Shown: one piece after another, positions 25,905-33,899 of the stretch
How positions within the stretch are numbered: the stretch's first letter is position 1
How the letters are laid out: every line of letters starts with the position of its first letter
Source of the DNA: Ignavibacteria bacterium
GTDB taxonomy: Bacteria > Bacteroidota > Ignavibacteria > Tepidaquicellales > Tepidaquicellaceae
Direction: 5' to 3'
DNA: 64,000 bases
Assembly: GCA_028714695.1 (NCBI GenBank)
Contig: JAQTLX010000017.1
Location: 17,216-81,215 of the forward strand
The notes under the pieces: model-generated
Seen by the model: the letters and a program-made list of their open reading frames with translations, nothing else
What the model was told of the DNA's origin: nothing
Database searches by the model: none
Made by a program: the position numbers and the translations under genes

Positions 25905-27881
25905 ATGAAAATTCTCTCTCTCCTTAGAGTGCCATTTTGGGTACTCTTAATTTTTGTCATGTTCACCGGTGTTATCTCGGCACAATGGGATAAGCCCAAT
26001 TATGACAGAATTCCTGAAAGTTTTATTAAGCAACAGCAGCCCAAGTTATTCGTTCCTATGGCAGTCGTTACTTTAAACGATTATGATAATTTCAATATGG
26101 GCGTTGACTTTGCTGAAGGTCACGTATCAATGAATCCCTTAAACCCATTGCAGGTATTCTGTGCTTTTAATACTAACGGAACTCATTATACGACGGACGG
26201 AGGTATGACCTGGTTTACTGCAAATCCATCGTTCCCGACTACTGCCGGTGATCCCGTAACGGCATACGATAGTTTAGGAAATCTTTATTATGAAACTTTG
26301 AACAGCGGTATTACGGCATGCTGGGTCGCCAAATCGACAAACAACGGAGCCTCCTGGTTATGGGCTAACGTTTCCGCAACATCTGGTAACGACAAGAACT
26401 GGATTGCGTGCGACCAAACAGCAGGTCCATACTCAAATTATATTTATACTATAATGACCAACGGCAGTGCCGCGCAGTTTGCAAGAAGCACAAACAATGG
26501 TGTCTCTTTCACAAATACGGCTAGTTTAACTCCTCACACTTACCCGGGTGCTATGGTATGCGTCGGACCAAATGGTAGTATTCAAGGTGGATGTGTCTAT
26601 GCTGTCACTCACGTTGGCCCAAATAATTTAGGCTCTTACTCATTCTTTGTGTCAACTGATGGAGGTGTAACATTTACTGCGAAAGGCTCATATCAGTGGT
26701 CAAATGTAATCGGAACAGAAATTTCAAGCCGTTCCACTGTTAGCGGTATGAGATGCAGACCTTATCCGATGATAGCCGCAGATAATAGTTACGGACCAAA
26801 TCGCGGAAGATTATATATCGTATATGCTTCAAATGAACCTGCCGGCTCGGGTAACAAGTCGGATATTTTTTTAAGATACTCCACAGATCAGGGCACAACA
26901 TGGTCAAACAGAGTAACTGTAAATGACGACCCAAATACAGTTAATAATTATCAATTCCATCCTGCAATCTGGTGTGATAAACAAACCGGAAAACTTTTTA
27001 TCCAGTTTTATGATACAAGAAACTGTCCGACAAGCGATAGCATGGATGTTTATGCTACTTACACAACAGACGGTGGTCAGACATTTGCTCCGAATCAAAG
27101 AGTCACTAATTCAATGTTCAAGATTAAACTTGCATCTTCAGGTTCAGCCCCTGCATATCAGGGTGATTATAATGCAATTAATTCAAATCAGAAAACATCT
27201 ATGCTAGTATGGGGTGACTTCAGAAATTCAAATTATTCGAGTTTCTCGGCATATTTCCCCGACTATGCAATGAGGATGAATCCTTCGGCAGCAACAATCA
27301 ACAGCAGCAACGGAGTCAGGGATGTCTTTATGTCTGTTCCTTCCGTAAAACTATATACCGATACGGTATTGGTCTCTGCTGTAATAACTCCTGCACCCGG
27401 CGCTGGTTCATTCGCAATAACCTATCCCTCGGCAAAAGGAAATAAATTGACATCATATCCCGATTCGTTGACAATAAGAGTGACGGCGGCAAATGTTACA
27501 CCCGGTACGTACACAATGACTGTGACTGCAAAAGGACCGAACGGCACACCGGTTCATCAAAGAACAGTTACACTCACTGCATCTACAACTTCCGGTGTTG
27601 TTGAAACAGGTGCTCCGGTTGAATTTAAACTATCACAGAATTATCCAAATCCGTTCAATCCCATTACAAGAATAGATTACAGCATCGGAAAATTATCCGA
27701 TGTTAAAATCTCGATTTATAACATTCTCGGTAAAGAAATCACTTCGTATTACAGAGAAAAACAGAGTCCGGGTAATTATTATGTTATGTTCAATGCTGCT
27801 AACTTATCTACAGGTGTTTATTACTATAATATTCAGGCTGGTGATTTTATTGAAAGAAAAGCAATGGTACTGGTTAAATAA
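25905..27881 (+). CDS. T9SS-exported BNR/sialidase-like beta-propeller protein (copy 2)
   Basis: Start chosen at the ATG at 25905, preceded by GGAG with a 6-nt spacer and followed directly by a signal peptide (MKILSLLRVPFWVLLIFVMF to VISAQ); in-frame TTG 25887 and ATG 25893 are alternatives. The 658-aa product repeats the architecture of the upstream gene: propeller blocks (YTTDGGMTWF, STNNGASWLW, STDQGTTWSN), the same YTMTVTAKGPNGTPVHQRTV Ig-like segment, and a T9SS domain (FKLSQNYPNPFNPITRIDYS). By eye the two are well over half identical over the last 200 residues, so they arose by tandem duplication. Shared blocks around DYDNFNMGVDFAE and CRPYPMIAADNS indicate conserved function, which is unknown. 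Confidence 0.9.
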   Translation: MKILSLLRVPFWVLLIFVMFTGVISAQWDKPNYDRIPESFIKQQQPKLFVPMAVVTLNDYDNFNMGVDFAEGHVSMNPLNPLQVFCAFNTNGTHYTTDGGMTWFTANPSFPTTAGDPVTAYDSLGNLYYETLNSGITACWVAKSTNNGASWLWANVSATSGNDKNWIACDQTAGPYSNYIYTIMTNGSAAQFARSTNNGVSFTNTASLTPHTYPGAMVCVGPNGSIQGGCVYAVTHVGPNNLGSYSFFVSTDGGVTFTAKGSYQWSNVIGTEISSRSTVSGMRCRPYPMIAADNSYGPNRGRLYIVYASNEPAGSGNKSDIFLRYSTDQGTTWSNRVTVNDDPNTVNNYQFHPAIWCDKQTGKLFIQFYDTRNCPTSDSMDVYATYTTDGGQTFAPNQRVTNSMFKIKLASSGSAPAYQGDYNAINSNQKTSMLVWGDFRNSNYSSFSAYFPDYAMRMNPSAATINSSNGVRDVFMSVPSVKLYTDTVLVSAVITPAPGAGSFAITYPSAKGNKLTSYPDSLTIRVTAANVTPGTYTMTVTAKGPNGTPVHQRTVTLTASTTSGVVETGAPVEFKLSQNYPNPFNPITRIDYSIGKLSDVKISIYNILGKEITSYYREKQSPGNYYVMFNAANLSTGVYYYNIQAGDFIERKAMVLVK

Positions 27882-27902
27882 TAATTTTATTGAAATATAT
27901 AA

Positions 27903-27933
27903 AAAGAGGAGTAGATTGCATTTACTCCTCTTT
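27903..27933 (+). terminator. Bidirectional terminator between copy 2 and the SRAP gene
   Basis: Perfect 11-bp stem AAAGAGGAGTA (27903-27913) with TACTCCTCTTT (27923-27933), loop of 9 nt. T-rich tails exist on both strands (TTTCTTATTTTT on plus; TTTTTATATATT on minus). The right arm overlaps the stop codon of the convergent minus-strand gene. Confidence 0.88.
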
Positions 27934-28572
27934 CTTATTTTTACTCAAGACTTCTTTTTGTTTTGCCGTTAAAATGTCTTTTGCTATTTCGGCGTCGATT
28001 TTCACTCTGTCATCTAACGGTTTGCATTTTGACAACGCCTCTTCTTTTCCGGACAGCAAAAATTCTATTCCTTCTTCCTGCATCATTATTACCGGCATTC
28101 TGTTGTGTATCTTCGCGATTGTAGTATTCGGCTCTGTTGTAATTATTGTAGCGCAAAAAACATTATTTACTTTGATGTATAGTCCTGCAATGAAGAAAAG
28201 ACCGTAATCCTGTAATGCAATCCTGTGCGGTATCTTAATATTGCCCGTCTGTTTCCATTCGTAAAATGCAGTTGCCGGAATCAGGCATCTGTTTTTATCG
28301 AACAAATTATTCCAGTAATTTTTGCTTATAATTGTTTCTATCCTTGAATTAAAAATTAAAGGCGATTTTTCATCGAATTTTATTCCCCATGTCTTTTTAT
28401 TCATTTCAAGATTCCCTTCGCTGTTCTTTATTATCAGAATATCGTCATTCGGCGCAATGCTGATTTGTTTCAGATTCTCAGGCGCATTATTTATTACTTT
28501 ATATTCCGACCCCTTCTCGATTTTTGTGAAAATTGAAAGTCCCGTCTCTTTGTTTTCGAATCTTGAACACAT
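27922..28572 (-). CDS. SOS response-associated peptidase (SRAP/YedK family)
   Basis: 216 aa. The family's catalytic residue Cys2 is present (MCSRFENKE), exposed after Met removal, to form the thiazolidine DNA-protein crosslink at abasic sites in single-stranded DNA. Other signature pieces are FNSRIETI (the NxRxE-like element), CLIPATAFYEWKQTG with the conserved Glu, and HNRMPVIM with the conserved His. The length is typical. Acts in the cytoplasm to shield abasic sites. It is convergent with T9SS copy 2 and divergent from proS. Confidence 0.93.
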   Translation of the reverse strand: MCSRFENKETGLSIFTKIEKGSEYKVINNAPENLKQISIAPNDDILIIKNSEGNLEMNKKTWGIKFDEKSPLIFNSRIETIISKNYWNNLFDKNRCLIPATAFYEWKQTGNIKIPHRIALQDYGLFFIAGLYIKVNNVFCATIITTEPNTTIAKIHNRMPVIMMQEEGIEFLLSGKEEALSKCKPLDDRVKIDAEIAKDILTAKQKEVLSKNKKEE

Positions 28573-28647
28573 GATTGTAAATTTTATTTATCGTGATAAT
28601 ATAAATTAGGGTAAAATCAATCAATAGAAAACGAATTTTGAAATAGG

Positions 28648-28655
28648 TATATTTG
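28648..28655 (+). promoter_or_regulatory. Candidate -7 promoter element upstream of proS
   Basis: TATATTTG, identical to the element before the transposase, ends 20 bp before the proS ATG. A TTTTG is present at 28636-28640 but too close to act as the -33 box. Consensus match only. Confidence 0.38.
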
Positions 28656-28675
28656 CACTTAATTTTAAAAAATCT

Positions 28676-30400
28676 ATGAAATTATCGAAATTTTTTGTTC
28701 CGACTCAGAAAGAGGTCCCTTCGGATGCGTTCGCGGCCTCACATATATTGTCTATAAGAGCGGGTTTGTTCCGTTTACTGACATCAGGCGTTTACTCGGT
28801 TCTGCCCCTTGGCGTGATTGTTAAAAACAAAGTCGAAAAGATTATTAGGGAAGAAATGAATGCAATCGGCGGGAATGAATTCCTATTGCCTGCTCTTTCG
28901 CCGAATGAACTCTGGAACGAAACAGGAAGACTGGACGATTTCGGTGACATTATATTCAGAATAAAAAATAGAGAATTGGTCCTTGCGCCTACTCATGAAG
29001 AAGTATTTACATCAATTGCAAAGCCGTATATAAATTCATATAAAAATCTTCCGCAGATGTGGTATCAGATTCAGACAAAATTTAGAAATGAAGCCAGACC
29101 TAAATCCGGTGTTCTCAGAGGCAGACAGTTTACTATGAAGGATGCATATTCATTTGATTCAACATGGGAAGGACTGGATGCGTCATATGAATTGCAGGAT
29201 AAGGCATACAGGAATATTTTCAAAAGATGCGGACTTAAATTTTTCTCCGTTTCGGCGTCAAGTGGCGCAATGGGAGGTACGAGGTCTGAAGAATTTATGG
29301 TCGAGTCAGATGCGGGCGAAGACTTGATTGCACTTAGCGAAGACGGGAAATACGCATCAAATATAGAAGTTGCTGAATCTTTTGTAGAAACAGTTGCAAG
29401 GAAAAACTCCAATCTTAAGTATGAAGAACTCCATACCCCCGCCATTAAATCAATAGATGAACTTGCAGGATTTCTCGGAATTACCGACAAATCGCATCTC
29501 GCAAAATCGAGAGTGTTTGTTATTCCCGCAAAATCCGAAAATGAAAAAGATAAATATCTTCTGGCATTGGTTTGCGGTGACGATGAAGTTAATGAAACGA
29601 AATTAATGAAGTATTACGGCGCGAATATAAGACCGGGACATCCTGAGGAACTGCTCGAAATAACAGGCGCCGATGCCGGCTCTATTGGACCTATAGGATT
29701 GAAAAATAATAATGTTGAAATAGTTGCCGACTTCAGATTGCAGGATGCCGACGAACTTATTAGCGGCGCGAATAAAAATGATTATCACATTAAAAATATT
29801 GATTTCAAAAGAGACGTCCCGGGTATCAAATACAACGATTTACGCGTGGTGAAAGAAGGCGAATACACAAAAGATAAATCGAGCAAACTGCGAGTTGCCA
29901 AAGCGATTGAGATCGGTCATATATTTAAACTCGGCACTAAATATTCCGAGTCGCTGCATGCGACATTTCTTGACAAAGACGGCAGGGAAAATCCGATTAT
30001 AATGGGCAGTTACGGTATCGGTATTGAAAGGATAATCGCTTCACATATTGAACAAAATCATGATGGTAATGGAATCATTTGGGAAGGCGAAATAGCGCCG
30101 TTTAAATTAATACTGATTAACATCACTCCTCAGAATGAAGAGATTACTAAATTCTGCGAAACCCTGTATGATGAATTAAGCGCAGCGAATATCGACGTCC
30201 TTTATGATGACAGGGAAGACCTCCGACCCGGATTTAAATTCAAAGACGCTGACCTTATAGGTATTCCCGTCCACGTCATCGTCGGTGAAAAGAATTTCAA
30301 GAACAACCAGATTGAAATCAAAATAAGAAAATCCGGCGAGCGTATAATTATTGATAAAAATGATATTCGCGGCAAAATCAACGAATTGGTAAATGCTTGA
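28676..30400 (+). CDS. proS: Prolyl-tRNA synthetase (bacterial type with editing domain)
   Basis: Charges tRNA-Pro with proline. 574 aa, the length of E. coli-type ProRS with the INS editing domain (about residues 225-405, including GADAGSIGPIGL). Class II motifs: GVYSVLPLGVIVKNKVE (motif 1), TKFRNEARPKSGVLRGRQF (motif 2, about 135-155) and IIMGSYGIGIERIIASHIEQ (motif 3). The C-terminal anticodon-binding domain ends with VGEKNFKNNQIEI. It overlaps maf by 8 bp. The tRNA-Pro(GGG) gene is 5 kb upstream, not linked by transcription. Confidence 0.97.
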   Translation: MKLSKFFVPTQKEVPSDAFAASHILSIRAGLFRLLTSGVYSVLPLGVIVKNKVEKIIREEMNAIGGNEFLLPALSPNELWNETGRLDDFGDIIFRIKNRELVLAPTHEEVFTSIAKPYINSYKNLPQMWYQIQTKFRNEARPKSGVLRGRQFTMKDAYSFDSTWEGLDASYELQDKAYRNIFKRCGLKFFSVSASSGAMGGTRSEEFMVESDAGEDLIALSEDGKYASNIEVAESFVETVARKNSNLKYEELHTPAIKSIDELAGFLGITDKSHLAKSRVFVIPAKSENEKDKYLLALVCGDDEVNETKLMKYYGANIRPGHPEELLEITGADAGSIGPIGLKNNNVEIVADFRLQDADELISGANKNDYHIKNIDFKRDVPGIKYNDLRVVKEGEYTKDKSSKLRVAKAIEIGHIFKLGTKYSESLHATFLDKDGRENPIIMGSYGIGIERIIASHIEQNHDGNGIIWEGEIAPFKLILINITPQNEEITKFCETLYDELSAANIDVLYDDREDLRPGFKFKDADLIGIPVHVIVGEKNFKNNQIEIKIRKSGERIIIDKNDIRGKINELVNA

Positions 30401-30977
30401 TAAAATTCTCAATTCGGAATATGTGCTTGCGTCTGTTTCTCCGAGAAGAAAATATCTGCTTAAGCAAATCGGGCTGAATTTTATTACTGTGAACAGTAAC
30501 GCTGAAGAAATCCTCCTCGAGAAAGAGCCTTTGAAATCAGTAAGAATTAATGCGAAGAGAAAATCTGATGCCGTTGCTCATAAATTTAAAAATAAAATTA
30601 TTATTTCAGCGGATACAGTAGTTGTAATCGACGGTATAGTATTGAATAAACCTTCGGACGAGAAAGAAGCAAAAAAGTTCTTAAAAATACTCAGCGGAAA
30701 AAAACACATCGTATATACGGGAATAAATGTTGCAAACAATATTACAGGAAGAGAAGAATATGGCTATATGAAAACCACTGTTGAATTCAGAAATCTTTCT
30801 ATTGAGGAAATAGAATATTATGTCACTAACCACAAACCGCTTGATAAAGCAGGCGCTTACGGTATACAGGATGATTTCGGATGTTTGTTTATAAGAAAAA
30901 TTACGGGTGATTATTATAATGTAGTAGGGCTTCCGCTTGTAAAACTTTACGAGACAATTACCAAAACATTTATTTGA
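30393..30977 (+). CDS. maf: Maf-family nucleotide pyrophosphatase
   Basis: 194 aa, standard for Maf/YhdE/YceF house-cleaning enzymes that hydrolyse non-canonical or excess (d)NTPs to NMPs. Signature elements: LASVSPRRKYLLKQIGLNF at residues 13-31, KNKIIISADTVVVIDG with the catalytic Asp, NKPSDEKEAKKFL, and DKAGAYGIQDDFG. Overlaps proS at the 5' end and the next TTG-start gene at the 3' end (TTGA), so the three are co-translated. Confidence 0.94.
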   Translation: MLDKILNSEYVLASVSPRRKYLLKQIGLNFITVNSNAEEILLEKEPLKSVRINAKRKSDAVAHKFKNKIIISADTVVVIDGIVLNKPSDEKEAKKFLKILSGKKHIVYTGINVANNITGREEYGYMKTTVEFRNLSIEEIEYYVTNHKPLDKAGAYGIQDDFGCLFIRKITGDYYNVVGLPLVKLYETITKTFI

Positions 30978-31951
30978 GTACAGGATTGTTTAAAAAGTAT
31001 AAAAAGAAAATATTGCTTTCCGTATCATTCGGAGCGCTTGTCTTCCTGTGTTTCAGTATCTATGCCGATTTCAACAACCTAATGATTTCCTTTTCAAGAT
31101 TTGACTGGAAGTGGCTGCCTGTTATTCTTCTATGCTCATTCGGGAACTATATCATAAGATTCTTTAAATGGCAGTACTACTTAAAAATACTCAATATTAA
31201 AATCCGGCCGTGGCGAAGCGCTATTGTTTTCTTTTCATCCTTTATTATGAGCGTTACTCCCGGAAAAATGGGAGAAGTGCTCAAATCATTTCTGCTAAAA
31301 GAAGAAACAGGAACGCCTTTGAGTATTTCGGCTCCGATAATACTCGCCGAAAGAATAACAGATTTTCTTTCAATTGTAATATTGTGTCTTGCCGGTGCTA
31401 TTGTATTCGATTACGGCACGAATATTATCATAGTAGTCGGATTATTCTTTATATTCTTTACAATTTTATTAAGTTACAGAAAATTTTGCTTTTACATTAT
31501 TGGTATACTGAGCAAGTTTAAATTTGTTGAAAAGCATTCGGAAAAAATTTACACTGCTTATGAAAGCACATATAATTTGATAAAAATTAAGCCGCTTTTA
31601 ATGATTGTCGGGTTAAGTACAATTGCCTGGTTTCTTGAGTGTCTCGGATTTTTTTTGGTGCTGAATGTATTTTCATCTGTTTCGTATGTCGATGTAAGTA
31701 TACTTAAAGCAACTTTTATCTACGGATTTTCAACATTAGTCGGCGCTATTGCCATGCTGCCGGGCGGTTTAGGTGCAACGGAAGCATCATTGACCGGTTT
31801 ACTTTTATTATTAAAAATACCGAAAGATATATCGGTAGCCTCAACAATTATTATTCGGGTGGCAACATTATGGTTTGCTGTTATTCTTGGTATGGTAGCC
31901 GTTCAATTTTATCAGAAAACATTTAATAAGGAAATTTCTGAAATTGAATGA
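30974..31951 (+). CDS. Flippase-like/lysylphosphatidylglycerol synthase TM-region (UPF0104) membrane protein
   Basis: 325 aa with about eight transmembrane helices. Family marks: NYIIRFFKWQYYLKIL near residue 55, FFSSFIMSVTPGKMGEVLKS near 90, and the C-terminal AIAMLPGGLGATEASLTGLL near residue 265. These match the UPF0104/LPG_synthase_TM domain present in MprF and in stand-alone proteins thought to move lipids or glycolipids across membranes. The TTG start overlaps the maf stop (TTGA). It may relate to the polysaccharide locus downstream, but the specific substrate is unknown. Confidence 0.85.
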   Translation: MSTGLFKKYKKKILLSVSFGALVFLCFSIYADFNNLMISFSRFDWKWLPVILLCSFGNYIIRFFKWQYYLKILNIKIRPWRSAIVFFSSFIMSVTPGKMGEVLKSFLLKEETGTPLSISAPIILAERITDFLSIVILCLAGAIVFDYGTNIIIVVGLFFIFFTILLSYRKFCFYIIGILSKFKFVEKHSEKIYTAYESTYNLIKIKPLLMIVGLSTIAWFLECLGFFLVLNVFSSVSYVDVSILKATFIYGFSTLVGAIAMLPGGLGATEASLTGLLLLLKIPKDISVASTIIIRVATLWFAVILGMVAVQFYQKTFNKEISEIE

Positions 31952-32069
31952 ATTATTTCGATATGTCAAAAATTGTAACAATATTAGGATATTTGAAAGA
32001 TTTTGTAAATCACTTGAAGTAATATAATATATAGTTTAAATTTACGTTTATTCTTTAAATTTTTCGATT

Positions 32070-32477
32070 TTGAACAGAAAAATAAGAATTTTAATAGGTA
32101 AAGTGGGTCTTGACGGTCATGACAGAGGTGCGAAAGTAATTGCTGCCGCATTTCGTGATGCCGGATTTGAAGTCATTTATGCAGGATTAAGGCAAACCCC
32201 TGAATCTATGGTCGAAGCAGCGCTTCAGGAAGATGTTGATGCAATTGGTATAAGCATTCTTAGCGGTGCGCATATGACAATATTTCCCAGAATTAAGAAA
32301 TTGATGGATGAAAAGGGACTTAATGACGTTTTGCTTTTCGGAGGCGGTATTATTCCGCAAAAAGATATTGATGAATTAAGCAGTTTGGGTGTGGGGAAAT
32401 TATTCACTCCCGGTGCGACTACTGTAGAAACGGTAGATTATGTTAAAAAATGGGTTTTAGAAAACAGAAATTATTAA
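32070..32477 (+). CDS. Stand-alone cobalamin-binding domain of methylmalonyl-CoA mutase type
   Basis: 135 aa, only the B12-binding fold. The DxHxxG motif is in [16 protein letters not shown] (residues 8-23), where His is the lower axial cobalt ligand, with ISILSGAHM and [13 protein letters not shown] completing the Rossmann-like domain. Such small subunits pair with a separate catalytic chain of methylmalonyl-CoA or related acyl-CoA mutases, which is not in this window. TTG start fixed by the conserved N-terminus. An acyl-CoA carboxylase beta gene at 58177 would make the mutase substrate, consistent with a propionate/methylmalonyl pathway (inference). Confidence 0.9.
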   Translation: MNRKIRILIGKVGLDGHDRGAKVIAAAFRDAGFEVIYAGLRQTPESMVEAALQEDVDAIGISILSGAHMTIFPRIKKLMDEKGLNDVLLFGGGIIPQKDIDELSSLGVGKLFTPGATTVETVDYVKKWVLENRNY

Positions 32478-32492
32478 AATTAAATTATTGAT

Positions 32493-33899
32493 TTGAAAGA
32501 ACCGGTAAAATTTGGTACTGACGGCTGGAGAGCCGTAATTGGAGATACATATACATTTGAAAATGTTAGACGCGTATCGCTTGCCACGGCAAGAGTATTT
32601 AAAAATCATAAGAATATTAAAAACGGTATTGTAATCGGATATGATACACGATTCCTTTCAAAGGAATTTGCTCATTCTTCTGCTGAAATATTCGCATCTC
32701 AAGGAATAAAAGTAATAATCACGGACTCATTCGTTTCTACTCCGACAGTTTCTCTACTATCGCGGGATAAAAAACTTGCTTTCGGAGTTGTGATTACTGC
32801 CTCTCATAACCCATTCAAGTACAACGGTTATAAACTGAAAGATAGTTTCGGCGGCTCGATGAATCCCGAAGAACTTATTCTCGTTGAAAAGGAACTTATT
32901 AATATTACACAACCCGTAGATACTGATACTTTCGAAAACTACTTGAAAAACGGACAGATTGAATATATCGACGGCAGAAGATATTATATTAATAATCTAA
33001 AAGCGAAAATCAATATAGATGTCATAAATAAAGCAGGACTCAAAGTTCTTTATGAAGCGATGTACGGCGCGGGACAGAATACTATTAACGAACTGATAAA
33101 AGTCGACCAACTGCATAATATCGTTAACCCTTACTTTGAAGGCGGTGCTCCTGAACCTGTAGAAAAAAATCTCGGTCTTGCATGCAAAACGGTAAAAGAG
33201 GGGAAATATAATATATGCATAGTTACTGACGGCGATGCTGACAGAATTGCTTTAATTGATGATAACGGAAATTATGTAGATGCTCAGAAAACTTTTGCAC
33301 TGCTTCTGAAATATCTTCACGCAGTAAAGGGATTTACGGGAAAAGTAGTCCGCGGCTTCTCCGCATCTGAAATTATAAAAGATTACTGCAGCAAATACAA
33401 TCTCGAACTTGAAACTGTACCTGTCGGATTCAAATATATATCGAAAAAGATGATAGAAGAAGATGTAATGATAGGTGCCGAGGAAAGCGGCGGAATAGGA
33501 ATTAAAGGACATTTACCCGAAAGAGACGGATTATTCAACGGTCTGCTTTTTCTTGAAATGCTTGCTGTTACCGGAAAGAGCATAACTGAATTAATAAAAG
33601 AACTGGATGCCGAGTTCGGCAAATATTTCTATAAACGCATCGATATTCATACGACAGAAGAAAAAAAGAACAAAACCCTTGAAATCTGCAAAGGACTTAA
33701 AGCAGGCGACTCGGTGGCAGGCAAAAAAATTGTGAGTGTTGATCCTCTCGATGGTTATAAACTATTTTTCGATAACGGCTGGATAACTATTAGAGCCTCA
33801 GGCACTGAACCATTGCTCAGGTTCTACTGTGAAACAAAAGGAACTGACGAAACATTGGATGTCTTAAATAAAACAATATCAAACTTTAATTTGAAGTAA
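32493..33899 (+). CDS. Phosphoglucomutase/phosphomannomutase family protein
   Basis: 468 aa alpha-D-phosphohexomutase interconverting sugar 1- and 6-phosphates for nucleotide-sugar synthesis. FGTDGWRAVIGD at the N-terminus fixes the TTG start. The phosphoserine loop is VVITASHNPFKYNGYK (Ser about 104), the metal site VTDGDADRIALID, the sugar loop MIGAEESGGIG and the phosphate loop RASGTEPLLRFYCE. All are intact. Phosphosugar preference (glucose, mannose or glucosamine) cannot be read directly. It ends in TAATG with the export gene, linking it to the polysaccharide locus. Confidence 0.93.
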   Translation: MKEPVKFGTDGWRAVIGDTYTFENVRRVSLATARVFKNHKNIKNGIVIGYDTRFLSKEFAHSSAEIFASQGIKVIITDSFVSTPTVSLLSRDKKLAFGVVITASHNPFKYNGYKLKDSFGGSMNPEELILVEKELINITQPVDTDTFENYLKNGQIEYIDGRRYYINNLKAKINIDVINKAGLKVLYEAMYGAGQNTINELIKVDQLHNIVNPYFEGGAPEPVEKNLGLACKTVKEGKYNICIVTDGDADRIALIDDNGNYVDAQKTFALLLKYLHAVKGFTGKVVRGFSASEIIKDYCSKYNLELETVPVGFKYISKKMIEEDVMIGAEESGGIGIKGHLPERDGLFNGLLFLEMLAVTGKSITELIKELDAEFGKYFYKRIDIHTTEEKKNKTLEICKGLKAGDSVAGKKIVSVDPLDGYKLFFDNGWITIRASGTEPLLRFYCETKGTDETLDVLNKTISNFNLK

